A DNA stretch of 63,012 nucleotides, taken from Massilia niastensis DSM 21313. GTDB lineage: Bacteria > Pseudomonadota > Gammaproteobacteria > Burkholderiales > Burkholderiaceae_D. The translations under genes and the position numbers were made by a program. Within the stretch, counting starts at the first letter, position 1, and the number at the start of each line of letters is the position of its first letter. Positions 25,606 to 33,761 of the stretch are shown piece after piece. The notes below the pieces were generated by a model. That model was not told the origin of the DNA. It searched no databases and was given only the letters and a program-made list of their open reading frames with translations. The DNA is taken from positions 1-63,012 of the forward strand of contig NZ_KB908112.1 of NCBI RefSeq assembly GCF_000382345.1, in the 5' to 3' direction.

Positions 25606-27513
25606 ATGCGCAAACTGTTCACTTCCCTCGTCCTGCTCGCGCCCCTGGTCTGCGGCGCCGCCGACACGGCGGCCGAGCAGGCGGGCAAGCTGTTCGAGCG
25701 CGACTGGCAATGGCAGTTGCGCCGCCACCCCGAACGCGCCACGGCGCTGGGCGACTACCGGCATGACGCCTTCCTGTGCGACACCACGCTGGCGGCCCGC
25801 GCCAACGCCATCGAACACGAACGCCAAATGCTCGACGCGGCGCGCGCGATCGAACGCGAGCGGCTCGACGGCCAGGTGCTGCTGTCCTACGACCTGTTCG
25901 TGGCCGACAAGGAGCGCGAGCTGGCGGCCGCCGCCTTCATGCCCTTCGATCCCCTGCCCCTGAGCGCCTGGGACGGCCTGCACGTGCGGCTGCCGCGGCT
26001 GGTGGCGCAGATGCAGTTCGCCACCGAAGGAGACTACCGCACCTGGATCGCCCGCCTGCTGGCCCTGCCCGCCCATGTGGACGGCATCATCGAGCAGATG
26101 CGCGCCGGGATGCGCGCCGGCTGGACGGTGCCGAAGGCCGCGCTGCGGCCGGTGCCGGACGCCCTGCGCGCCCTGCGCGTGGGCCTGCTGGACGGTCCGC
26201 TGGGCGCGCCGCTGCGGCGCATCCCGGCGACGATTCCGCCCGAGGCGCGCGACGGGCTGCTGGAGGCCGGCACGCTCGCCCTGAACAGCGGCGTGGCCCC
26301 GGCCCTGCGCCGGCTGGAAGACTTCCTGCGCAGCGAATACCTGCCGGCGGCGCGCGACAGCATCGGCTTGTCCAGCCTGCCGAACGGCGCCGCCTACTAC
26401 GCCTTCCTGGTGCGCAGCGCCACCACGACCGAACTGTCGCCGCTCGATGTCCACGCGCTCGGACTGAAGGAAGTCGCGCGCCTGCGCGCCGAGATCAAGG
26501 CCCTGCTGCCGCGCACCGGCTTCCGCGGCGACGTCGCCAGGTTCCTGGTGTTCGCGCGCACCGACCGGCGCCTGTTCCCTGCCTCCGCCGACGCCCTGCT
26601 GGCGCGCTACCGCCGCGCCGTCGCGCGCGCCGAGGCCAGGCTGGACAAGGTCGTCGCCACCGTTCCCGCCGCCGGCATCGCGGTCAAGCCGATGGCCGTG
26701 GACGCCGGCGCGGGCCAGCCGGCCGCCTATTACGAAGCCGGCAGCGAGCAGCGCAGCGCCGCCCTGGTCGTCAACGTGGCCGAGCTGGCGGCGCGTCCGA
26801 TCTGGCAGGTCGACACCGTGGCCCTGCACGAGGCGGTGCCGGGCCACCACCTGCAGGTGGCGCGCGCCCAGGAGCTCGACCTGCCGCCGTTCCGCCGCTA
26901 CGGCTGGGTGGGCGCGTTCGGCGAAGGCTGGGCCACCTATGCCGAGGGGCTGGGACCGGAACTGGGCTTTTTCCAGGACCCGTTCTCGCTGTTCGGCCAC
27001 CTCAACGAAAGCATGTTCCGTGCGGCGCGGCTGGTGGTCGACACCGGCATCCATGCGCTCGGCTGGTCGCGCCAGCAGGCCATCGACTACCTGAACGCGA
27101 ACACGGCCAACCCGCCGGCCGACAACGAGGCCGAGGTCGACCGCTACATCGCCCGGCCGGCCCAGGCGCTGGGCTACAAGATCGGCCAGCTGCGCATGCT
27201 GGCGCTGCGCGACAGGGCGCGCGCGGCGCTCGGCGAACGCTTCGACCTGCGCCGCTTCCACGACGCCATGCTGGCCGGCGGCGCCCTGCCGCTGCCCGAA
27301 CTCGAGCGCCAGGTGGAGCGCTGGATCGAGGCCGAGACCCGCCCTGCATCGGCTTCCATTGCGGCTCCCGCGCCCGTCCATGCTCCAGCCCCCGTTCCCG
27401 CCCCGGCGCCCGTTCCCGCTGCGGCGCCCGTTCCCGCCCCGGCGCCCGTCCCGGCTCCGGCTCCGGTCCCGGCGCCGGCCTCGATCCCCGCCACCGCAGC
27501 CAGCCAGGAATGA
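25606..27513 (+). CDS. Exported DUF885 family protein (HExxPGHH putative metallopeptidase) with Ala-Pro tail
   Basis: 635 residues from the ATG at 25606, preceded by CCGGAG. The N-terminal signal peptide indicates the periplasm or exterior. The DUF885 signature His408-Glu409-AVPG-His414-His415 and the downstream FGEGWATYAEG (about 435-445) suggest a gluzincin-like metallopeptidase; activity has not been shown from sequence alone. An unusual C-terminal tail of about 50 residues consists of APVPAPAP-type repeats encoded by near-repeated DNA (27362-27490). Such a tail may be a cell-wall spacer or flexible linker, and replication slippage could change its length. Confidence 0.88.
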   Translation: MRKLFTSLVLLAPLVCGAADTAAEQAGKLFERDWQWQLRRHPERATALGDYRHDAFLCDTTLAARANAIEHERQMLDAARAIERERLDGQVLLSYDLFVADKERELAAAAFMPFDPLPLSAWDGLHVRLPRLVAQMQFATEGDYRTWIARLLALPAHVDGIIEQMRAGMRAGWTVPKAALRPVPDALRALRVGLLDGPLGAPLRRIPATIPPEARDGLLEAGTLALNSGVAPALRRLEDFLRSEYLPAARDSIGLSSLPNGAAYYAFLVRSATTTELSPLDVHALGLKEVARLRAEIKALLPRTGFRGDVARFLVFARTDRRLFPASADALLARYRRAVARAEARLDKVVATVPAAGIAVKPMAVDAGAGQPAAYYEAGSEQRSAALVVNVAELAARPIWQVDTVALHEAVPGHHLQVARAQELDLPPFRRYGWVGAFGEGWATYAEGLGPELGFFQDPFSLFGHLNESMFRAARLVVDTGIHALGWSRQQAIDYLNANTANPPADNEAEVDRYIARPAQALGYKIGQLRMLALRDRARAALGERFDLRRFHDAMLAGGALPLPELERQVERWIEAETRPASASIAAPAPVHAPAPVPAPAPVPAAAPVPAPAPVPAPAPVPAPASIPATAASQE

Positions 27514-27590
27514 GGAGAGCTTCGGCGCAGTTGCCATTTTTCGGTTACTCTCTGCACCACTGAATAAGTGGTATAAGAAAGGAAACACCC

Positions 27591-29186
27591 GTGTCGAACC
27601 AACTGAACCGCCGCCTGGCCCTGCTCGACGACGACGAACACCGCGCCCTGCTGGGCCAGGGACTGCGTGGCATCGAACGCGAAACCCTGCGCGTGGACAA
27701 GCAGGGGCACCTGGCCCGCACGCCCCATCCGGTGGCGCTGGGTTCGGCACTGACGCATCCCCAGATCACGACCGACTATGCCGAAACGCTGATGGAATTC
27801 ATCACGCCGGCCGAACACGACATCGGCCTGGCGCTGCACCGGCTCGACGCGATCCACCGCCATGCCTATTCGAAGCTGGGCGACGAGATGCTGTGGGGCG
27901 TCTCGATGCCGGGCGAATTGCCGTCCGAGGAAGAGATCGAGATCGCCTGGTACGGCAACTCGAACATCGGCATGCTCAAGCATGTGTACCGCCGCGGCCT
28001 GGCCCTGCGCTACGGCAAGGCGATGCAGTGCATCGCCGGCATCCACTACAACTACTCGCTGCCGGAAAAGATGTGGCAGCTGTTCGCCGCCGACGAAGGG
28101 ATCGCCGAGGAGCGCCGCCACGCGCTGCGCGACTTCCAGTCCGAGAGCTATATCGCGACCATCCGCAACTTCCGCCGCCATGCCTGGCTCCTGATGTACC
28201 TGTTCGGCGCCACCCCGGCCCTGACGACCAGCTTCCTGCGCGGCCGTCCGCACCAGCTGGAAACCCTGTCCGATGACACGCTCTACCTGCCGTACGCGAC
28301 CAGCCTGCGGATGAGCGACCTGGGCTACCAGAACGACGCCCAGTCCGGCCTGCGCCCGCACGAGAACAGCCTGGAGAGCTATGTCACGAGCCTGATGGAC
28401 GCGGTGAACCGCCCCTACGAGCCCTACCAGAAGATCGGCACCAAGAAGGATGGCGAGTGGATCCAGCTGTCGACCAATGTGCTGCAGATCGAGAACGAAT
28501 ACTATTCGACCATCCGTCCGAAGCGCGTGATCCGCACCGGCGAGCGCCCGGTGCAGGCGCTGTGCAACCGCGGCGTGCAGTACATCGAGGTGCGCTGCCT
28601 CGACGTCGATCCGTTCGAGCCGATCGGCATCGCGCTCGACACCGGCCGCTTCCTCGACGCCTTCCTGATGTTCTGCGCGCTCGAGGACAGCCCATTGATC
28701 AGCGCCCACGAGGGCGAGATTCACGCGCGCAACTTCGCGCGCACGGTGAAGGAAGGCCGCCGTCCGGACCTGACCCTGACCCGCGACGGCCAGGAAGTGC
28801 CGCTCAGGGAATGGGCGCTGGAGCTGATCGAGCGCATCCGCCCGGTGGCGGCGCTGCTGGACGAGCAGCACAACGAGCATGGCGTGCATGCGGCCTCGCT
28901 GGGGCTGCAGAAGGCCAAGATCGAGGATCCGGCCCTGACGCCGTCGGCGCGCGTACTGGAGGAGGTGCGCGCCCTGGGTTCGGTCGCGGCGTTCGGCTTG
29001 CGCCAGAGCGAACTGCATGCGGCAAGCTTCCGCGACAGCCCGCTGATGCCGGCCGAGGAAGCGCTGTTCGACGAGCTGGCGGCGGCCTCGCTGGCCGAAC
29101 AGGACAGGATCGAAGCGACCGACACCGGCAGCTTCGACGATTTCGTCGCCGCGTATAACAGCAGTACACTGTGCGGCAATCACTAG
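27591..29186 (+). CDS. gshA: Glutamate-cysteine ligase (E. coli GshA type)
   Basis: 531 residues starting at GTG 27591 with AAAGGA upstream. It makes gamma-glutamylcysteine, the first step of glutathione synthesis. RGIERETLRVDKQGHLA near the N-terminus and DYAETLMEFITP are family signatures. Slightly longer than E. coli GshA (518). Its TAG stop codon (29184-29186) is part of the terminal inverted repeat of a 165-bp palindromic element, so the last residues may have been set by that insertion. Confidence 0.95.
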   Translation: MSNQLNRRLALLDDDEHRALLGQGLRGIERETLRVDKQGHLARTPHPVALGSALTHPQITTDYAETLMEFITPAEHDIGLALHRLDAIHRHAYSKLGDEMLWGVSMPGELPSEEEIEIAWYGNSNIGMLKHVYRRGLALRYGKAMQCIAGIHYNYSLPEKMWQLFAADEGIAEERRHALRDFQSESYIATIRNFRRHAWLLMYLFGATPALTTSFLRGRPHQLETLSDDTLYLPYATSLRMSDLGYQNDAQSGLRPHENSLESYVTSLMDAVNRPYEPYQKIGTKKDGEWIQLSTNVLQIENEYYSTIRPKRVIRTGERPVQALCNRGVQYIEVRCLDVDPFEPIGIALDTGRFLDAFLMFCALEDSPLISAHEGEIHARNFARTVKEGRRPDLTLTRDGQEVPLREWALELIERIRPVAALLDEQHNEHGVHAASLGLQKAKIEDPALTPSARVLEEVRALGSVAAFGLRQSELHAASFRDSPLMPAEEALFDELAAASLAEQDRIEATDTGSFDDFVAAYNSSTLCGNH

Positions 29187-29347
29187 TGGGTCACTTGACA
29201 ACAGATCGTGGCATAAAAGCGCGTCTTTTTGCGCCAGGCGTTGTTGCAAATCCTCGCGATAGCCAGCTAGCGCTGCGGTTTGCGCCTAGCCTGGCGCAAA
29301 AATCCATCACTTTTATTGGCCACGCCCGTTGCCAAGTGACCCACTAG
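29183..29347. mobile_element. 165-bp palindromic MITE-like element
   Basis: The ends are perfect 15-base inverted repeats: CTAGTGGGTCACTTG and CAAGTGACCCACTAG. Inside, TTTTTGCGCCAGGC (29226-29239) pairs perfectly with 29289-29302 around the same centre (near 29265), and most of the intervening sequence is also imperfectly complementary. CTAG at both outer ends may be a 4-bp target duplication, leaving TGGGTCACTTG tips. It has no coding capacity. It fills the gap between gshA and the next gene and supplies the gshA stop codon. No copy was noticed elsewhere in the window. Confidence 0.65.
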
Positions 29348-29360
29348 CCGCGAGGCCCGC

Positions 29361-30407
29361 TTGCTCACCTTTTACAACGAACACCACGCCCAGCACGACG
29401 GCCGCGCCGAGATCTTCCGCGGCGAACTGGTGCCGTGTTCGGAAAAGCCCGAGCGGGTCGGCCTGGTGCTGGCGGAATTCGAACGGCGCGGCCTCGGCCG
29501 CATCGTGACGCCGCATGGCGTGTCCCTGGTCTCGCTCGAGCGCGTGCACAGCCCGCGCTACCTGCATTTCCTGCGCAACGCCTGGAGCGAATGGATCGCG
29601 CTCGACCCGGCCAACGCCGGCAAGGACGCCTTCCCCGCCGTGTGGCCGGTGCGCAGCCTGCGCGCCGATGTCGAGCCCGAGAACTTCTGCGCCCGCCTGG
29701 GCCTGTATTCGATGGACTGCGGCACGCCGCTCACGAGCGGCACCTGGATCGCGGCCAAGACCGGCGCCGACTGCGCCGTCAACGCGGCCCATGCGCTGCG
29801 CCTCGGCGAGCGCGGCAGCTTCGCGCTGACGCGCCCGCCCGGCCACCATGCGGGCGCGGACTTCTTCGGCGGTTCCTGCTTCCTGAACAACGCGGCGCTG
29901 GCGGCCCAGCACCTGCTCGACGACGGCCTGCAGCGCATCGCCATCCTCGACCTCGACTACCACCACGGCAACGGCACCCAGAGCATCTTCTACGGCCGCA
30001 GCGACGTGCTGTTCGTCTCGATCCATGGCGACCCGCGCACCGACTACCCGTTCTACCTCGGGCATGCCGACGAAACCGGCGCCGGCGCCGGCCTCGGCTA
30101 CAACATGAACCTGCCGCTGCCGGCCGGCAGCAGCGCCGCGCAGTGGTTCACCGCCCTCGAGACCGCCTGCGTCAAGCTGGCCATGTTCCGGCCGCAGGCG
30201 CTGGTGGTGTCGCTGGGCGTGGACACCTTCGCGGCCGGTCCGGCCGCGCGCTTCGGCCTGCAAGGCGGCGACTTCCTGCGCATCGGCGAACGCATCGCCC
30301 ACCTGGGGCTGCCGACCGCCTTCATCTTCGAGGGCGGCGACCTGGCCCCGGAGCTGGGCATCCATACCGTCAACGTGCTCGAAGGCTTCGAAACCGCCAC
30401 GGAATGA
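29361..30407 (+). CDS. Histone deacetylase family protein (acetylpolyamine amidohydrolase-like) lacking the catalytic Tyr
   Basis: 348 residues starting at TTG 29361, with GAGG six bases upstream. It is collinear with acetylpolyamine amidohydrolase of Mycoplana ramosa. The charge-relay pair His162-His163 (RPPGHHAG) and the zinc ligands Asp199, His201 (DLDYHHGNGTQ) and Asp288 (LGVDTF) are present. The Tyr normally in the EGGY motif is replaced by Asp327 (FEGGDLAPELG). That Tyr stabilises the tetrahedral intermediate, so activity may be altered or lost. The gene begins 13 bp after the MITE-like element, which may have displaced or supplied its promoter. Confidence 0.9.
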   Translation: MLTFYNEHHAQHDGRAEIFRGELVPCSEKPERVGLVLAEFERRGLGRIVTPHGVSLVSLERVHSPRYLHFLRNAWSEWIALDPANAGKDAFPAVWPVRSLRADVEPENFCARLGLYSMDCGTPLTSGTWIAAKTGADCAVNAAHALRLGERGSFALTRPPGHHAGADFFGGSCFLNNAALAAQHLLDDGLQRIAILDLDYHHGNGTQSIFYGRSDVLFVSIHGDPRTDYPFYLGHADETGAGAGLGYNMNLPLPAGSSAAQWFTALETACVKLAMFRPQALVVSLGVDTFAAGPAARFGLQGGDFLRIGERIAHLGLPTAFIFEGGDLAPELGIHTVNVLEGFETATE

Positions 30408-30461
30408 ACCGCCGGCGCAGCGCCGGGCAACACCTGCAATCCACTTCACCATCACACCATC

Positions 30462-30914
30462 ATGATCGACTGGCAGTTCTCCCGCTTTTCCGACCTGTCC
30501 AACAAGGACCTGTACGAAGTCCTGGCCCAGCGCCAGGCCGTCTTCATCCTCGAACAGGCCTGCCTGTACCCGGACATCGACGGCTACGACCTCGACGCCC
30601 ACCACCTGCTCGGCTGGCGCAGCGTCGACGGCAGGCGCGAGCTGGCCGCCTACCTGCGGGTGCTGGCGCCGGGCGCCAAGTACGACGAGATGTCGCTCGG
30701 GCGCGTGATCACGACCCCGGCCGCGCGCGGCACCGGCGCGGGACGCGCCCTGCTGGAACAGGGCATCGCCTGCGCCGAGCGCCTGTACCCGGGCCACCGC
30801 ATCCGTATCGGCGCGCAGCAGTACCTGGAAGCGTTTTATCAAAGCTTCGGCTTCCGGACCGTCTCCGCCCCCTACGACGAAGACGGCATCATGCACGTCG
30901 ACATGCTGCGCTGA
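30462..30914 (+). CDS. elaA: GNAT N-acetyltransferase, ElaA family
   Basis: 150 residues. The ElaA N-terminus (YEVLAQRQAVFILEQACLYPDIDGYD) is followed by acetyl-CoA-binding motifs (GRVITTPAARGTGAGRALLE) and the C-terminal YLEAFYQSFGF. The acceptor substrate is unknown. It lies 54 bp downstream of the deacetylase-family gene on the same strand and is probably cotranscribed with it, placing a potential acetyltransferase and deacetylase together. Confidence 0.92.
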   Translation: MIDWQFSRFSDLSNKDLYEVLAQRQAVFILEQACLYPDIDGYDLDAHHLLGWRSVDGRRELAAYLRVLAPGAKYDEMSLGRVITTPAARGTGAGRALLEQGIACAERLYPGHRIRIGAQQYLEAFYQSFGFRTVSAPYDEDGIMHVDMLR

Positions 30915-30917
30915 GCC

Positions 30918-32990
30918 TCAAGGCTGGGGGTCGAGCCGCACGTGCAGGCAGTCCTCCAGGCTGCAGGCCAGCGCCAGCACCTGGCCGGCGTCGTTGATGT
31001 CGCGCGCCATCGCCAGCACCCATCCTTCCGGCATCGCGCTCAAGTCGTTCAGGTCGCGCATCGGACCCGGGCTGCCGCGGGTCTCCAGCACGAAGGCGCG
31101 CAGCTGCGGATTATCGGGTGCGCCGAGGCTGGATTCGCCCACCACCACGCCGGCGTTGTTGATGGCCCAGGCCCGGCCGTCCCTGCCGCCCAGGGTGCCG
31201 AGGTCGCGCATGCTCCCGTTCTCGTAGAGGAAAGGATGGAGCTCCGGACCGAAAACGGGATCGGTGACGCCAGTCTGGGAATCGCCGACCACCCGCCCCG
31301 CGTCGTCGATGTCGTAGGCGGCGCTGTTCCGGCCGCCGAGCGTGCCGAGGTCCAGCATGCTCTTGTCGCGGTAGACGAAGGCATGGTGGTGCGCGGCGCC
31401 GATCGAATCGTCTTCGAGCGCGGCGCTGCCGGCCACGTGGCCGTGGCGGTTGATGGCGCTGGCGCTGCTCCAGTCGCCGCCGAAGCTCGGGATCATGCGC
31501 GTCACGCCATTGGCAAGGACGAAGCCGTTCCCGCGTTCGCCGACGCCCCACAGGGCGCTGCCCGCGACCCCGCCCGCATCGTTGATCGCCACCGCGAAGC
31601 TGAAGGCCATCAGCACCTGGCGGCTGGCATTGCGCAGCCCGAACGGGCCGAAGGCATAGGCATCGCCCGCCCAGCCGCCGGCGAGATGGCCATGGCCGTT
31701 GATCGCCAGCCCGAACGAGCCCGGCGCCAGCGCCGCGTTGTCGGTCACTGTCCGGCCATCCCAGCGCGCCGCGCTGCCGTTATGGCTGCCGCCGAGGTGG
31801 CCATGCCGGTTGATCGCCATGGCGTTGAAACCGGCGGGAACGAAGACGGCCGTATACGAGCTTGCGGCGGCTGCGGCCGGCGCCAGCGGCGCGGCCAGCA
31901 GCGGCGCGGCCGCCAGCCAGGCGGCGCGGCGCCGGTGGCGCCACAGGAGCAGCGCCAGCCCGGCGCCCAGCAGCGCCCAGGTGCCCGGTTCGGGCAATTC
32001 GGCAACCAGATCGAGCCGCACCGGGCGGCATTCGTCCAGCCCGGCGCGACAGGCCTGGGCCAGGATCTGCCCGGCATCGTTGATGTCGGTCGCGCTCACC
32101 AGGCGCCAGTCGTCCAGCGCCGCCACCAGCTGGTTCAGGTCGCTCATCCGGCCCGCGCCCGCCACGAAGGCGCGGTAGTCGAAGCCCCCGCCGCCGGCGA
32201 CGGCCGACAGCCCGACCACCGTCCCGTCGCCGTTGACGGCATTCGCGCGGCCGGACAGTCCGCCCAGCGAGCCGAGGTCGATCATGCGCCCGTCGAGCGG
32301 CGAGTACAGGAAGGGCCGCTCGGAGCCGTCGGCCAGTTCCGACCAGCCGGCGACGAAGCCGGCGTCGTTGATGTCGCTGGCTTCGCTGATGCGTCCGCCA
32401 AGCGAACCCAGGTTGACCTGGCGGCCGTCGCGGTACACCGACGCGTAGCGATCGGGATCCTCGAAGTTCCCCGACGGGACGCTGGCGAAGCCTGCCACAT
32501 GGCCGCTGGCGTTGATCGCCGTGGCGAAACTGAGCAAGCCGCCGAAGGTGCCCAGTTCGGTCAAGCTCGCGCCGTCGCGGACAAAGGCGCGGAATTCGCC
32601 GGTATCCCGGCGCGTGGTGCCGGCCACCTGGCCCGCATCGTTGATGCCGGCGGCCCAGCTGCCAAAGCCCGGCAGGCCGAAGGTGGAGACCGCGCCGTCG
32701 GCATACATGAAGGCGCTGGCGCCGACGCGGCCGGCGATGGCCCCGCGGCTGTTGATGGCCAGCCCTTCGCTGCCGGGCAGCAGGCCGCCCAGGTAGATGG
32801 TGGCGGTGCGCGACCAGATCGCGGCGCCGCCCCGCGCGGTGCCGACCACCTGCCCGGCGTTGTTGAGGGCGGACGCATGGAAGTCGCCAGGCAGCAGCGT
32901 CATCCGGTAGAGAGGCGCAGCCAGCGCTACCAGCGGCATGCTCAATACCTGAAGCAACAATATACTTAGGAAATGTTTGCGTAAGGACAT
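30918..32990 (-). CDS. Double HAF-repeat exported protein with an internal PEP-CTERM signal
   Basis: 690 residues. A signal peptide (about 1-25) is followed by about 300 residues of HAF-type repeats (LGSLGG..., AxxINDAGxVAG units), a domain ending in RMSDLNQLV...DINDAGQILAQACR, then a complete PEP-CTERM anchor: PEPGTW at 333-338, a hydrophobic helix and RHRRR at 351-355. It does not stop there. A second signal-like segment (356-376, ending AAAAAS) leads into a second HAF-repeat domain with the same closing block (MRDLNDLS...DINDAGQVLALACS). The second half has no anchor. The frame is continuous, so this looks like a fusion of two paralogous secreted proteins. The exosortase gene is not in the window. 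Confidence 0.85.
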   Translation of the reverse strand: MSLRKHFLSILLLQVLSMPLVALAAPLYRMTLLPGDFHASALNNAGQVVGTARGGAAIWSRTATIYLGGLLPGSEGLAINSRGAIAGRVGASAFMYADGAVSTFGLPGFGSWAAGINDAGQVAGTTRRDTGEFRAFVRDGASLTELGTFGGLLSFATAINASGHVAGFASVPSGNFEDPDRYASVYRDGRQVNLGSLGGRISEASDINDAGFVAGWSELADGSERPFLYSPLDGRMIDLGSLGGLSGRANAVNGDGTVVGLSAVAGGGGFDYRAFVAGAGRMSDLNQLVAALDDWRLVSATDINDAGQILAQACRAGLDECRPVRLDLVAELPEPGTWALLGAGLALLLWRHRRRAAWLAAAPLLAAPLAPAAAAASSYTAVFVPAGFNAMAINRHGHLGGSHNGSAARWDGRTVTDNAALAPGSFGLAINGHGHLAGGWAGDAYAFGPFGLRNASRQVLMAFSFAVAINDAGGVAGSALWGVGERGNGFVLANGVTRMIPSFGGDWSSASAINRHGHVAGSAALEDDSIGAAHHHAFVYRDKSMLDLGTLGGRNSAAYDIDDAGRVVGDSQTGVTDPVFGPELHPFLYENGSMRDLGTLGGRDGRAWAINNAGVVVGESSLGAPDNPQLRAFVLETRGSPGPMRDLNDLSAMPEGWVLAMARDINDAGQVLALACSLEDCLHVRLDPQP

Positions 32991-33180
32991 AAGAGGTATC
33001 CGGCTTGTTAGCGGAATCTCAACAATGTCCCAGAGCGGGTAGGGCCATCCTGCGCGACATCAAAGGCAGGCGGCGGCGCGCGCAAGGGCCGGTCGGCAGG
33101 GAGGACAGCGGGATGGATGGCGGCGGGGGCGCCGCACCGCGCGGCCAGGGCCGGCGGTGCGCGACGAGGATGCGGTCGGC

Positions 33181-33630
33181 TTACTCGACCTTGTCCAGGG
33201 TGATTTCGTACACCAGGCCCGAGTTCGGCGGGATGTGGGGGGCCTGGCCTTGCGCGCCGTAGGCCAGGTTGGCCGGAATCAGGACGGTGCGCTTGCCGCC
33301 CACCTTCATGCCCAGCACGCCCTGCTCGAAGCCCGCGATGACGTAGCCGGTACCCAGCTTGAACGGGAAGGAGCCCGATTGCAGGCTGGCGCCGCCCTTC
33401 TTGTCGGCCGCCGACTCGCTGTACAGCCACAGCGTGTAGGTCACGGTGACGGTCTTGCCGGTCACCGCTTCGGCGCCGCTGCCGACCACGTTGTCGGTCT
33501 TGGTCAGCGCGGCCGGGCTGCTGACGGGGATGGTCGGTTTGGCGGGGCCTGCGCCGTCACCGCCGCCGCCGCAGGCGGTCAGGGCGAGCACGGCGGCGAA
33601 GGCGGCGATCACGGGATACTTCAGCTTCAT
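33181..33630 (-). CDS. Lipoprotein FKBP-type peptidyl-prolyl cis-trans isomerase
   Basis: 149 residues. A lipobox LTAC places the lipidated Cys at residue 20, followed by a Gly-rich linker. The FKBP domain (about 45-149) contains VTVTYTLWLY, FPFKLGTGYVIAGFEQGVLGMKVGGKR and YGAQGQAPHIPPNSGLVYEITL, all standard. It probably assists folding at the periplasmic face. Monocistronic, with about 130 bp to kup. Confidence 0.92.
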   Translation of the reverse strand: MKLKYPVIAAFAAVLALTACGGGGDGAGPAKPTIPVSSPAALTKTDNVVGSGAEAVTGKTVTVTYTLWLYSESAADKKGGASLQSGSFPFKLGTGYVIAGFEQGVLGMKVGGKRTVLIPANLAYGAQGQAPHIPPNSGLVYEITLDKVE

Positions 33631-33761
33631 GGACGGTCCTTAAGGGAGAGGTGGCAAAGAAACTTTGCAATAGGAAACTTCTCACCTTACCTGATCAACA
33701 ACATCAAACTGTCCGGAATTTGTATCCCATATGTATTGTATGGACATCTCCGCCTGGGCTC

